From DASXKD01 sp963703605 (GTDB lineage Bacteria; Actinomycetota; Actinomycetes; Streptosporangiales; Streptosporangiaceae), in assembly GCA_963703605.1 (NCBI GenBank), contig CAVPFC010000045.1, positions 1 to 64,000 on the forward strand: DNA of 64,000 nucleotides, in the 5' to 3' direction. The notes under the pieces were generated by a model, which saw only the letters and a list, made by a program, of their open reading frames with translations, did not search any database and was not told the DNA's origin. Below, in pieces: positions 27,210 to 35,321 of the stretch; the first letter of the stretch is position 1, and each line of letters begins with the position of its first letter. The translations under genes and the position numbers were made by a program.

Positions 27210-28607
27210 CTATCTCAGGTACTGGCACTCGCCGCGGGCCAGGAAACGCCCCCGCCCGGCCTGCCCATGCCACTCCCCGTCGCTGACGATGATCTCACCC
27301 CGGGACAGCACGACCGTGGCGCCGCCCTGTACCTCCCGGCCCTCGTAGGCCGAGTAGTCCACCGCCATGTGGTGCGTCTGCGCGGACAGCACGTGCCGCA
27401 GCGCCGGGTCGTAGATGACGATGTCGGCGTCGGAACCGGGCGCGATTGTGCCCTTGCGCGGGTAAAGGCCGAACATCCGCGCCGGGGTGGTCGAGTTCAC
27501 CTCGACCCACCGGGCCAGCGACAGCTCGCCGTCCACCACGCCCTGGTGCAGCAGGTCGATACGGTGCTCGATCCCGGGCATCCCGTTGGGAATCTTGGAG
27601 AAGTCACCACGGCCCAGTTCCTTCTGCTCCTTGAAGCAGAACGGGCAGTGGTCGGTGGACACGATGCTCAGGTCGTTGGTGCGCAGCCCGCGCCACAGGT
27701 GCGCCCAGTGCTCCTTGGGCCGGACCGGCGGCGAGCACACGTACTTCGCGCCCTCGAAATCCGGCGCGTCCAGGTCGTCCTGGGACAGGTACAGGTACTG
27801 CGGGCAGGTCTCGGCGAAGACGTTGCGGCCCTCGTCGCGGGCCTCGGTCACCGCCGCCAGCGCCTGCTGGGCGGACAGGTGCACGATGTAGAGCGGCGCC
27901 CCGGTCACCTGGGCCAGCCGGATCGCCCGCGCGGTCGCCTCGCCCTCCAGCTCCGGCGGCCGGGTGCGGCCGTGCCAGCCCGGGTCGGTGTGCCCGCTGG
28001 CCAGGGCCTGCGCGACGAGCACGTCGATCGCGATGCCGTTCTCGGCGTGCATCATGATGGTCGCCCCGCTGCTCGCGGCGCGCTGCATCGCCTGAAGGAT
28101 CTCGCCGTCGGTCGCGTAGAACACGCCGGGGTAGGCCATGAACATCTTGAAGCTGGTCACGCCCTCGCCGACCAGGATGTCCATCTCCTTGAGCGTCTGC
28201 TCGTTCACGTCGGAGATGATCATGTGGAACCCGTAGTCGATGCTCGCCTTGCCCTCGGCCTTCGCGTGCCAGGCATCGAGGGTCTCGCGCAGCGAGGCGC
28301 CCTTGGGCTGCACCGCGAAGTCGATCAGCGAGGTGGTGCCGCCCCAGGCGGCCGCGCGGGTCCCGGTCTCGAAGTCGTCGGCGGAGAATGTCCCCCCGAA
28401 CGGCATCTCCAGGTGGGTGTGCACGTCGATGCCGCCCGGCATCACGTACTTGCCGGTGGCGTCGATCGAGGTGTCGGCGAGGCCGGCGAACGAGCCGGTG
28501 TGCGCGGGGTCGAGCAGCGCGGCGATCGTCTGCCCGTCGATGAGCACGTCGGCGCGGAACGCGCCAGTCGCGGTGACCACGGTGCCGCCGCGGATGAGGA
28601 TGCGCAT
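27210..28607 (-). CDS. Dihydropyrimidinase / D-hydantoinase
   Basis: 465 residues of the cyclic amidohydrolase family. Metal ligands are visible in GGIDVHTHLEMP, the carboxylated Lys region GVTSFKMFMAYPG, MMHAENG, YIVHLSA and STDHCPF. Hydrolyses 5,6-dihydropyrimidines or hydantoins to N-carbamoyl amino acids. ATG 28607 preceded by GGGAGG; 11 bases after the nitrilase stop. Length is normal. Confidence 0.93.
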   Translation of the reverse strand: MRILIRGGTVVTATGAFRADVLIDGQTIAALLDPAHTGSFAGLADTSIDATGKYVMPGGIDVHTHLEMPFGGTFSADDFETGTRAAAWGGTTSLIDFAVQPKGASLRETLDAWHAKAEGKASIDYGFHMIISDVNEQTLKEMDILVGEGVTSFKMFMAYPGVFYATDGEILQAMQRAASSGATIMMHAENGIAIDVLVAQALASGHTDPGWHGRTRPPELEGEATARAIRLAQVTGAPLYIVHLSAQQALAAVTEARDEGRNVFAETCPQYLYLSQDDLDAPDFEGAKYVCSPPVRPKEHWAHLWRGLRTNDLSIVSTDHCPFCFKEQKELGRGDFSKIPNGMPGIEHRIDLLHQGVVDGELSLARWVEVNSTTPARMFGLYPRKGTIAPGSDADIVIYDPALRHVLSAQTHHMAVDYSAYEGREVQGGATVVLSRGEIIVSDGEWHGQAGRGRFLARGECQYLR

Positions 28608-28618
28608 GACCGCCTCCC

Positions 28619-29461
28619 TTACGGCTGGGCCAGCGAGCCGTAGGTGTCCGGGCGCCGGTCCCGGTAGAACTGCCAGACTTGCCGGACCTCGTCGAGCAGG
28701 CCCATGTCCAGGTCGCGCACGACGACCTCCTCGGCGGTATCGGACGCGGCCCCGCCGATGATCTGCCCGCGCGGGTCGGCGAAGTAGGACTGCCCGTAGA
28801 AGTCGTTGTCCCCGAGTGGCTCGACGCCGACCCGGTTGATCGTGCCGACGAAGTACTCGTTGGCCACCGCGGCGCTGGTCTGCTCGAGCCGCCACAGGTA
28901 CTCCGACAGGCCGCGGCTGGTCGCCGAGGGGTTGAACACGATCTTGGCGCCGGCCAGGCCGAGCGCCCGCCAGCCCTCGGGGAAGTGCCGCTCGTAGCAG
29001 ATGTAGACGCCGATCCGGCCGACGGCGGTGTCGAACACCTGGTAGCCGAGGTTGCCGGGGCGGAAGTAGTACTTCTCCCAGAAGCCCTTCACCTGCGGAA
29101 TGTGGTTCTTGCGGTGCTTGCCGAGGAATGTGCCGTCCGCGTCGATGACCGCGGCGGTGTTGTAGAGAACGCCTTCCTGCTCCTGCTCGTAGACGGGCAC
29201 GATCAGGACCATGTTGTGCTCGCGGGCCACGTCCTGCATGAGCCGCACGGTCGGCCCGTCCGGCACCGCCTCGGCCCAGGAGTACCACTCGGGCTCCTGC
29301 ACCTGGCAGAAGTAGGGGCCGTAGAAGAGTTCCTGAAGGCAGGCGACGCGCGCGCCCTGCGCTGCGGCGTCCCGCACCGCCGCCACGGCGTTCTTCACCA
29401 TCGAGTCCTTGTCGCCGGTCCACTTCTGCTGGACCAGGGCGGCACGTACGACATCGGCCAT
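28619..29461 (-). CDS. Nitrilase-superfamily amidohydrolase (beta-ureidopropionase / N-carbamoyl amidase type)
   Basis: 280 residues. Catalytic triad Glu-Lys-Cys is seen in LQELFYGPYFC, KHRKNHIPQ and YICYERHFPEG. The next step after hydantoinase: it cleaves the N-carbamoyl amino acid to amino acid, CO2 and ammonia. GAGGAGG precedes ATG 29461. Length and sequence resemble both N-carbamoylputrescine and ureidopropionate amidohydrolases; the operon argues for the latter. Confidence 0.9.
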   Translation of the reverse strand: MADVVRAALVQQKWTGDKDSMVKNAVAAVRDAAAQGARVACLQELFYGPYFCQVQEPEWYSWAEAVPDGPTVRLMQDVAREHNMVLIVPVYEQEQEGVLYNTAAVIDADGTFLGKHRKNHIPQVKGFWEKYYFRPGNLGYQVFDTAVGRIGVYICYERHFPEGWRALGLAGAKIVFNPSATSRGLSEYLWRLEQTSAAVANEYFVGTINRVGVEPLGDNDFYGQSYFADPRGQIIGGAASDTAEEVVVRDLDMGLLDEVRQVWQFYRDRRPDTYGSLAQP

Positions 29462-29521
29462 GCCGGCCTCCTCTCCCGGGACAAACCCCCACCTGGAAGT
29501 TGCTGAGTACTACCTTCCCAC

Positions 29522-29698
29522 CTAGGTGAGCCGGCAGGTACGCCGGGCGGTGCCGGAGAAGATCGCGTTCCGCTCCGCTGGCGGAGGCCAGCGGTGCGGG
29601 CCCGCGCCGCGGCGCAGACCGCTGGCCAGCCACGGCTGGGCGTGCGCCGAGATGTCCCAGACGTGCTGGTGCGCGTCAACGACCGGCCCCGCGGTCAC
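29522..29698 (-). pseudogene. Amidohydrolase-2 remnant with the middle deleted
   Basis: A 58-codon frame from GTG 29698 to a stop at 29522. The N-terminal part VVDAHQHVWDISAHAQPWLA is the start of an amidohydrolase 2 (PF04909) enzyme including the HxH metal motif. The last part NAIFSGTARRTCRL looks like the usual C-terminus of the same family. The roughly 230 residues in between are missing and the join is in frame. It begins 12 bases after the carbonic anhydrase stop, in operon position. Confidence 0.6.
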
Positions 29699-29710
29699 CG
29701 CGGCACCGGG

Positions 29711-30199
29711 TCAGGTGACCTCGTTGAGCTTGCCGGTCGCCACGTCGAAGACGAAACCCCGGATCGCGTCGGTGTGCGGCACGAACGGGCTGGCCTTGAT
29801 CCGGGCGATCGACTGCCGCACGTCCTCGTCCACGTCGGGGAAGGACTCGGCGGCCCAGTCCGGCTTGATCCCGGTGTCGTCCTGGATGGACCGCTTGAAC
29901 GCGTCGTCGGTGAAGGTCAGCATGCCGCAGTCGGTGTGGTGGATCAGCATGATCTCGCGCGTGCCGAGCAGGCGCTGGCTGATGGCCAGCGAGCGGATCT
30001 CGTCCTCGGTGATGACCCCGCCCGCGTTGCGGATCACGTGCGCCTCGCCCTCACCCAGGCCGAGCATGTCGTAGACGTTCATGCGGGCGTCCATGCAGGC
30101 GACGACCGCGGCCTGCTTCGCCGGCGGCATCGGCAGCGGGCCGGAGAAGCTCTCTGCGTAGCGTGCGTTGTTGGCCAGGAACTCATCGATGGCGGTCAT
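29711..30199 (-). CDS. Beta-class carbonic anhydrase
   Basis: 162 residues with zinc ligands in VACMDARM (Cys, and the Asp-Arg dyad) and LIHHTDCGM (His and Cys). Interconverts CO2 and bicarbonate. AGGAG lies 5 bases before ATG 30199. It is the first gene of a minus-strand unit leading into nitrilase, hydantoinase and the LLM enzyme, where CO2 is released by the carbamoyl cleavage. This gives a plausible reason for the grouping (inference). Confidence 0.93.
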   Translation of the reverse strand: MTAIDEFLANNARYAESFSGPLPMPPAKQAAVVACMDARMNVYDMLGLGEGEAHVIRNAGGVITEDEIRSLAISQRLLGTREIMLIHHTDCGMLTFTDDAFKRSIQDDTGIKPDWAAESFPDVDEDVRQSIARIKASPFVPHTDAIRGFVFDVATGKLNEVT

Positions 30200-30719
30200 G
30201 GGACTCCTTCGCCTGCTCGGAAAGCGGACGGGGCACCCGGCCCGGCGGTGTCACGAGCAACGGCGAACCAGGCCAGGGGCACGCTGAAACAACGATCCTA
30301 ACTCGTAGATGCACGGCTTTATCTACTTTATCGATCGTATCAGTCGAATATACGCCTGCTATTAGGCTGGGCACCGCGAAGCGTTCTCCCTTCCGTATTG
30401 CCGAAACCCCTGGATCGGGTCAGCCAAAGCGACGATGCTGTCGGTAAAGTTCGCGAATATCGTCGGCTAGCGCCGACGGGACCCCCGCGCCGCGCGCGGC
30501 CGAGTTCCTCCTGGGCAAGGAGTTCGGCCGCGCGCTCCTTTTGCACCAGGTAGGCCCCCTTTTGCCCCGCCCGGCCCGCCCCGCGGCCCGCCCAGTCACG
30601 CCCCGGCCGCCCGATGGCCCCGGAGCGCCGCGGGCCCGGCCCCTGCGCCCCGGCGACCCGGCCGCCCGGGTACCTTGTTCGATGCCTAACGAGTTTGCCT
30701 GGCCGATGTGGGGTGCCCA
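30200..30719. promoter_or_regulatory. Intergenic region with carbonic anhydrase promoter
   Basis: 520 bases without a confident gene. An AT-rich stretch at about 30310-30365 (with TATCGATCGTAT) is the likely promoter zone for the minus-strand operon. 30540-30660 is very rich in C and holds nothing recognisable. Confidence 0.4.
30420..30546 (-). pseudogene. Short coding remnant, unknown
   Basis: On the minus strand VQKERAAELLAQEELGRARR in one frame continues as ALADDIRELYRQHRRFG-stop in the next, if one base is removed near 30475. The helical, charged composition looks protein-like. No start or family is evident, so this may be a 3' stump. Confidence 0.3.
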
Positions 30720-32102
30720 GTGGACGTGCAACGGTGGCTGAGCAGCGCCGTGGCTGCGATCGAGGACTGGCAGAGCGGCTTCGGGCCCTACCAGCCCGAC
30801 CCGTCCATGCGGGTCAGCGACGAACAGTTCGCCGCCGCCTTCGGCGAGCTCACCGAGCGGCTGCGGGCCAACTACCCGTTCTTCCACCCGTCCTACGCGG
30901 GCCAGATGCTCAAGCCCGCGCACCCCGCGGCCGTCGTCGGCTACCTCGCGGCGATGCTCATCAACCCGAACAACCACGCGCTCGACGGCGGGCCGGCCAC
31001 CGGCCAGATGGAGAAGGAGGCCGTCGCGCAGCTCGCCGCGATGTTCGGCCTGGGCACCCACCTCGGCCACCTGACCAGCAGCGGCACGATCGCCAACCTG
31101 GAGGCCCTGTACGTGGCCCGCGAGCTGCACCCCGGCAAGGGTGTCGCCTACAGCGAGGAGGCGCACTACACCCACGCCCGGATGTGCGGCGTGCTCGGCG
31201 TCGAGGCGACCCCGGTGGCGGCCGACGCCGCGGGCCGGATGGACCTTGCGGCGCTCGACGACCTGCTGGCCGGCGGCCGGATCGGCACGGTGGTGGCGAC
31301 CGCCGGCACCACCGGCCTTGGCGCGGTCGACCCGGTGCACGAGATACTCGCGGTCGCCCGCCGGCACGGCGTCCGGGTCCACGTGGACGCGGCGTACGGG
31401 GGCTTCTTCACCCTGCTGGCCGGCCAGCCGGGCGCCGCCGGCCTGGACGACGCGCCGTGGCGGGCCATCGCCGGCTGCGACTCGGTCGTGGTCGACCCGC
31501 ACAAGCACGGGCTCCAGCCCTACGGGTGCGGCGCGGTCCTGTTCGCCGACCCGGAGGTCGGGCGGTTCTACCTGCACGACTCGCCGTACACCTACTTCAC
31601 CTCCGGCGACCTGCACCTCGGCGAGATCAGCCTGGAGTGCTCCCGGGCCGGCGCTTCGGCGGCCGCGCTGTGGCTGACCCTCCAGCTCCTGCCGCTCACC
31701 CCGGACGGGCTCGGCGCGGTCCTCGCGCCCTGCCGCCGCGCCGCGCTCGGCCTGGCCGCGCTGCTCCGCGACTCGAGCCGGCTCACGCTCTACCAGCAGC
31801 CGGAACTCGACATCGTCTGCTACTTCCCGGATACGCCCGGCCGGGCGCTGTCCGGGATCGACGCAGCCTGCGTTCAGCTGCTCAATGCCGGGATGAAGCG
31901 GGACCGGCCGCTGTTCCTCAGCACCCTGCGGGTGACCTCGGCCGCCATGGCGCGGCGCCACCCCGGCATCGAGGCCGACCGGGACGGCGCGCGGATCCTG
32001 CGCAGCGTGCTCATGAAGCCCGAGGCCGAGGGCTACCTGGGCGAGCTGCACTCCCGGATCGAGGACCTCGCCGCCGAGCAGGACGGCCAAGGCGCGCCAT
32101 GA
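30720..32102 (+). CDS. PLP-dependent group II amino-acid decarboxylase-like protein
   Basis: 460 residues of the glutamate/aromatic decarboxylase fold. Key points: N-terminal PFFHPSYAGQM, PLP contact TSSGTIANLEAL (about residue 115), Asp in VHVDAAYGG and the Schiff-base Lys in VVVDPHKHGLQPYGCG. It should decarboxylate or otherwise transform an amino acid; the substrate is not visible. GTG 30720 has a weak GGGG site; GTG 30708 is an alternative. Its stop overlaps the ATG of the truncated SDR. Confidence 0.85.
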   Translation: MDVQRWLSSAVAAIEDWQSGFGPYQPDPSMRVSDEQFAAAFGELTERLRANYPFFHPSYAGQMLKPAHPAAVVGYLAAMLINPNNHALDGGPATGQMEKEAVAQLAAMFGLGTHLGHLTSSGTIANLEALYVARELHPGKGVAYSEEAHYTHARMCGVLGVEATPVAADAAGRMDLAALDDLLAGGRIGTVVATAGTTGLGAVDPVHEILAVARRHGVRVHVDAAYGGFFTLLAGQPGAAGLDDAPWRAIAGCDSVVVDPHKHGLQPYGCGAVLFADPEVGRFYLHDSPYTYFTSGDLHLGEISLECSRAGASAAALWLTLQLLPLTPDGLGAVLAPCRRAALGLAALLRDSSRLTLYQQPELDIVCYFPDTPGRALSGIDAACVQLLNAGMKRDRPLFLSTLRVTSAAMARRHPGIEADRDGARILRSVLMKPEAEGYLGELHSRIEDLAAEQDGQGAP

Positions 32103-32185
32103 GCTGGCTGGACGGCAGGGTGGCGGTGGTCACCGGGGCGGGGACCGGGATCGGCGCCGCCGTGGCGGAGCGGTTCGCGCCGGCG
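32099..32185 (+). pseudogene. Short-chain dehydrogenase, 5' stump
   Basis: ATG 32099 (ATGA overlap with the decarboxylase) begins MSWLDGRVAVVTGAGTGIGA, the N-terminal Rossmann motif TGxxxGIG of an SDR, then AVAERFA. Homology ends at about 32176 and the frame runs into MarR leader DNA. About 230 residues are missing. Confidence 0.7.
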
Positions 32186-32194
32186 CTGGTCTTG

Positions 32195-32217
32195 TCGTGG
32201 CACGTACCATCGTGGCA
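32195..32217 (+). promoter_or_regulatory. Direct-repeat operator candidate before the MarR gene
   Basis: TCGTGGCA occurs at 32195-32202 and 32210-32217, 15 bases apart; the second copy touches the ATG. A possible autoregulatory site. Confidence 0.35.
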
Positions 32218-32732
32218 TGCTCCGTCGCCTCGCCGCTGGCAGCGCTCAGGACCTCGTCCAGGCCGAGCGCGACATCCGCGGGCGCATCGGCGACCAGCAC
32301 CTCGACTTCGCCGCGATGGCCGCGGTGTCGAACATCTACCGCGCGGCCAACGTGATCAGGAACCACATGGAGCGCAAGGTCCTCGCGGACGAGGATCTGT
32401 CCTGGGCCGCGTTCACCGTGCTGTTCGTGTTGTGGATCTGGGGCGACCAGCAGACCCGGCACCTGGCCGCCGAGGCCGGGGTCACCAAGGGGACGCTTAC
32501 CGGTGTGCTGAAGACGCTCGAGAAGCGCGGCCTGGTCCGGCGCCAGGCGCACGAGTCGGACGGCCGGCTGGTGCTGGTCAGCCTCGAACCCAAGGGCCTC
32601 GGGGTGATCGAGCGCCTGTTCCCGGCGTTCAACATGGGCGAGGCGTTCGTCAGCGCCAGTCTCTCCGAGCAGGAGAAGGAGCAGCTCGCGTCGCTGCTGC
32701 GCACGATCATCCGTTCGGTCGAGGAAACCTGA
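32217..32732 (+). CDS. MarR-family transcriptional regulator
   Basis: 171 residues: dimerisation helices, then a winged helix at about 60-125 (HLAAEAGVTKGTLTGVLKTLEKRGLVRR and a wing DGRLVLVSL). It probably represses nearby metabolic genes in response to a small aromatic or phenolic ligand. ATG 32217 is taken, although a start further in (MAAVSNIY) would also leave a complete domain. Convergent with the amidotransferase gene. Confidence 0.85.
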   Translation: MLRRLAAGSAQDLVQAERDIRGRIGDQHLDFAAMAAVSNIYRAANVIRNHMERKVLADEDLSWAAFTVLFVLWIWGDQQTRHLAAEAGVTKGTLTGVLKTLEKRGLVRRQAHESDGRLVLVSLEPKGLGVIERLFPAFNMGEAFVSASLSEQEKEQLASLLRTIIRSVEET

Positions 32733-32748
32733 CCGTCCGCGCGAGGCG

Positions 32749-33471
32749 TCAGGCGGGCCGGCCGAGTGCCTGCTCTCCGTCCGCGCGGCTGCCCGGCGGG
32801 GTCTCGGCGGCGATGCGCAGCGCGGTGGCGACCAGCCGGTCGGCGCGGGCCTTGGCGCCGGGTTCCTCCGCGATCGTCTGCGCCAGGATCCGGTCCGGAT
32901 CGTGGCCGGCCTCGTCGATCTCCTTGCGCCCGCCGGCGTCCAGCCACAGCCCGAACTGCTCGCCGTCGACCTCGGGGTGGAACTGCACCGCGAGATGTCG
33001 GCCGACGCGGAACGCCTGCACCCCGAGATCATTACGGGCGAGCACCGTGGCCTGCGGCGGCGGCAGGGACCGGTCGTGGTGAAACTCCAGCCACGGCCCC
33101 GGCGGGATCAGCCCGGGATCCGCCGAGTCGATCATGGTCCAGCCGATCTCCCAGCCCGCTTGCTCCACCGCCCCGCCGAACGCGGCGGACAGCAGCTGGG
33201 CACCGAAGCAGATCCCGAGCACCGGCACTCCGGCCGCGTCGGCCCGCCGCAGCCACGCCAGGTCCTCGTCGATCCAGGCGCGGTCCGGGCCGCCGGAGTA
33301 CACCGAGCTGGTCGAGCCGAGCACGATGACATGCGCCAGGCCGGCCAGGTCAGGCAGCGGTCCCTGCTGGGGAAACAGGTGGCTGCTCAGGTCCGCGCCG
33401 CGCCGCTCGAACGCCGCGCTGATGAACCCCGCCGAGTCCTCTTCGTGGTGACGGATGACGACGACCCGCAT
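32749..33471 (-). CDS. Class I glutamine amidotransferase domain protein
   Basis: 240 residues with the triad nucleophile Cys in GICFGAQLLS and His/Glu in VQFHPEVD. Stand-alone enzymes of this type resemble GMP synthase-like or gamma-glutamyl hydrolases (PuuD, GatD), but no partner synthetase is nearby. ATG 33471 gives MRVVVIRHHEED. Divergent from the P450 stump. Confidence 0.82.
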   Translation of the reverse strand: MRVVVIRHHEEDSAGFISAAFERRGADLSSHLFPQQGPLPDLAGLAHVIVLGSTSSVYSGGPDRAWIDEDLAWLRRADAAGVPVLGICFGAQLLSAAFGGAVEQAGWEIGWTMIDSADPGLIPPGPWLEFHHDRSLPPPQATVLARNDLGVQAFRVGRHLAVQFHPEVDGEQFGLWLDAGGRKEIDEAGHDPDRILAQTIAEEPGAKARADRLVATALRIAAETPPGSRADGEQALGRPA

Positions 33472-33498
33472 GAACGGCCTCCGATTGCCGGACATCTC

Positions 33499-33512
33499 GT
33501 TTGGTGCCAAAC
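33499..33512. promoter_or_regulatory. 14-bp palindromic operator
   Basis: GTTTGG-TG-CCAAAC, perfect six-base arms, centred between the divergent amidotransferase and P450 starts and 8 bases before ATG 33521. Typical of TetR-type sites; the cognate regulator is not identified. Confidence 0.5.
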
Positions 33513-33520
33513 TACTTGTC

Positions 33521-33780
33521 ATGACGGAAGCCGTCGACCTGACCGACCTCGACATGTGGGCGCGGGGGTTCCCTACGCCGAGTTCGCCCGGTTGCGGCGG
33601 GGGGCGCCGGTCGCCTGGTGTGCTGAGGCCCCGCCGAGTTCGGGCTTCTGGTCTGTCCATTGTTACGAAGACATCGTCACGGCGAGCCGGGACGTCGCGA
33701 CATTTTCCTCGGCGCGCGGGATCTCCTTCGAGGAGCCGACCGACGAGGACATGGCCGCCCGGCGCGCCCATGACGACAAA
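33521..33780 (+). pseudogene. Cytochrome P450, 5' stump with one frameshift
   Basis: MTEAVDLTDLDMWARG then, after one missing G near 33567, VPYAEFARLRRGAPVAWC, GFWSVHCYEDIVTASRD and FSSARGISFEEP, the N-terminal region of an actinobacterial P450. Similarity ends near MAARRAHDD at about 33775; the haem domain is absent. Confidence 0.72.
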
Positions 33781-33999
33781 CGCGCAAGGGGGCGGCCGTC
33801 CCGGTGGCCACATCTGCCCCAGGAGCCACGGTGGCGGGGCGGGGGGCAGAAGGTGGGCCGCGACCTTTGACAGTGGCTTGGTTCGCCGGATCGTTGCCAG
33901 CTGGATCAAGTCACATCCCTCTTGCTGATCCGCCTCGGCGAAATGGGTGTACAGTTCGTGAAAGCGAGAGCTTCGAAGCTGCTAAAAGCTGAAGCTCCA

Positions 34000-34042
34000 G
34001 ACCCTGGCCCTGGCTCTCGGGGCTGGGGTCATTTTCTTTTCT
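34000..34042 (+). terminator. Intrinsic terminator candidate
   Basis: GACCC...GGGTC arms (imperfect stem including TGGCCC/GGGGCT) at 34000-34030 are followed by ATTTTCTTTT, a T-rich run unusual in this genome. Confidence 0.5.
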
Positions 34043-34126
34043 CCCCGCGATTTTGCGGCGGGAGGGTGCTCATGACGCAGGCATCACACGCCATCTCAAG
34101 CTGATCCATGTAAAACCTGCGACAAG

Positions 34127-34180
34127 TATCCCCTGACGCAGACCCCAGTGACCTATCCCCTGACGCAGACCCCCGTGACC
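34127..34180 (+). repeat. Two tandem 27-bp repeats
   Basis: TATCCCCTGACGCAGACCCC followed by AGTGACC, then the same with CGTGACC; period 27, one mismatch. Confidence 0.85.
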
Positions 34181-34410
34181 GCGACCTCTCCCCACCGTCC
34201 CTGTCCTGCCTCCCGACGCCTTCCAGATCAGCGGCGGCGGCACGTTGGTGAAGACCTGATCCCCGTGAGCACTCCTCCGAGCTACGGATATATACGACCC
34301 ACCAACCAAGTGTTACTTCCCCGGCGAGCGCGTGGTTGTCAGCCGATGAGTTTCACAGGCGCGCTGCAAGGTCGTGAAAACCAAAACCTTATCCGCATGG
34401 CGCTGGATGG

Positions 34411-34611
34411 ATGAGCGCTGCTCGCGCAGCTACGGTTACCGGCGTCATTCTGCTCATTACCATCTGGTGGGCGACTGTCCTCTGCTCGTACTTCATATCC
34501 GGGATATTGCTTGTTCGCTACCAGCTCGTCCGGCATGGGGCGCGCCGACACAAAATCGAGCGGCTACGGCACACCGAGACGCTAAGCGCCTTTTACCGGG
34601 ATGGACGGTGA
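34411..34611 (+). CDS. Small membrane protein, unknown
   Basis: 66 residues with one long hydrophobic helix (TVTGVILLITIWWATVLCSY, about residues 8-30) and a basic C-terminal tail (RHGARRHKIERL). No family recognised. It lies in the lower-GC island, 80 bases before a broken secreted-protein gene. Confidence 0.5.
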   Translation: MSAARAATVTGVILLITIWWATVLCSYFISGILLVRYQLVRHGARRHKIERLRHTETLSAFYRDGR

Positions 34612-34690
34612 CCGGCCTCCAGTCTTGAGAGCGCTGGTTATCACAGAACCTGACCGGAGAGCCCGGTCATCGCAGGAAAGAAGGAACAGC

Positions 34691-35118
34691 ATGCAAATCA
34701 TCCGCACCCGAAAACGCTTGATGGCGGCCACAGCGGTCGCAGCGGCAGCGCTCACCACCGCATCCCTGGCCGGGATGGGGGCGGCAGGTGCCGCCACCAA
34801 CCTGGGCCACCGCCCGCACCCGCACTACGCAGGTACTAATGTCACCACCAGCGGCTGGTACCGGTTTGTCTGGCTGTTCACCCAACGTTGGCGGCAAGGT
34901 GTATCTGACCCAGCGGGTGATCGCCGAAAACGGACATGCGGTCGTGTTCGACAGCGGCGCGCAGCCGGTCCAGTTCCCCGGGGGATTCCAGCATCGAGAC
35001 AACTGCCACCGCAGGCGGCATCCATTACTTCTGGCTGCCCACCGAGGATTACTCGGGTGTGCCGTTCCAGAATTACGCCGTCCAGCTGGGCCAGCATCAG
35101 TCGGGGCACAGGCCCTGA
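34691..35118 (+). pseudogene. Secreted protein of unknown function, two frameshifts
   Basis: A good signal peptide (MQIIRTRKRLMAATAVAAAA... ending AGAA) starts at ATG 34691 behind AAGGA. The mature part runs through three frames: TNLGHRPHPHYAGT to about 34868, then GGKVYLTQRVIAENGHAVVF to about 34985, then TATAGGIHYFWLPTEDYSGV to the stop at 35118. With two single-base corrections this is a protein of about 140 residues. It resembles small secreted actinobacterial proteins without known role. Confidence 0.55.
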
Positions 35119-35321
35119 CCGCTGCGCGCCATCCGGCACCAAGGGCTGCCCTCTTGTTTCCCGAAGGGGAAGCAGGGGGCGGTCCTGCACGCAAGCATCC
35201 CCCGCACTTCAGGAGCCTCTGATGACCGCCAGCGCTCCACTGGCCTCGCCCGAGCAGCGGCCCCGCCGGACCCGCCCTGGAGGCTGAAGGGCATCACTAA
35301 TTGGGGCGCCTGGCGGGCGGG
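35119..35321 (+). other. Intergenic stretch with a possible truncated 5' end
   Basis: A hairpin (TTTCCC-GAAG-GGGAA, about 35157-35172) may terminate the secreted-protein gene. ATG 35222, behind AGGAG, opens a 21-codon frame (MTASAPLASPEQRPRR) that ends at 35287. It may be another 5' stump. Confidence 0.3.

Larger units (their letters stand above)
33781..34410. other. 630-base region without a confident gene, lower GC
   Basis: Composition drops compared with the flanks. It holds a palindrome AGCTTCGAAGCT (about 33969), a terminator-like hairpin at 34000 and a tandem repeat at 34127. Several short frames exist but none has a convincing start or motif. Confidence 0.4.

Noticed and set aside
33781..35321. 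A complete mobile element
   Set aside because: The lower-GC island has repeats and small genes, but no transposase, integrase or inverted terminal repeats were found.
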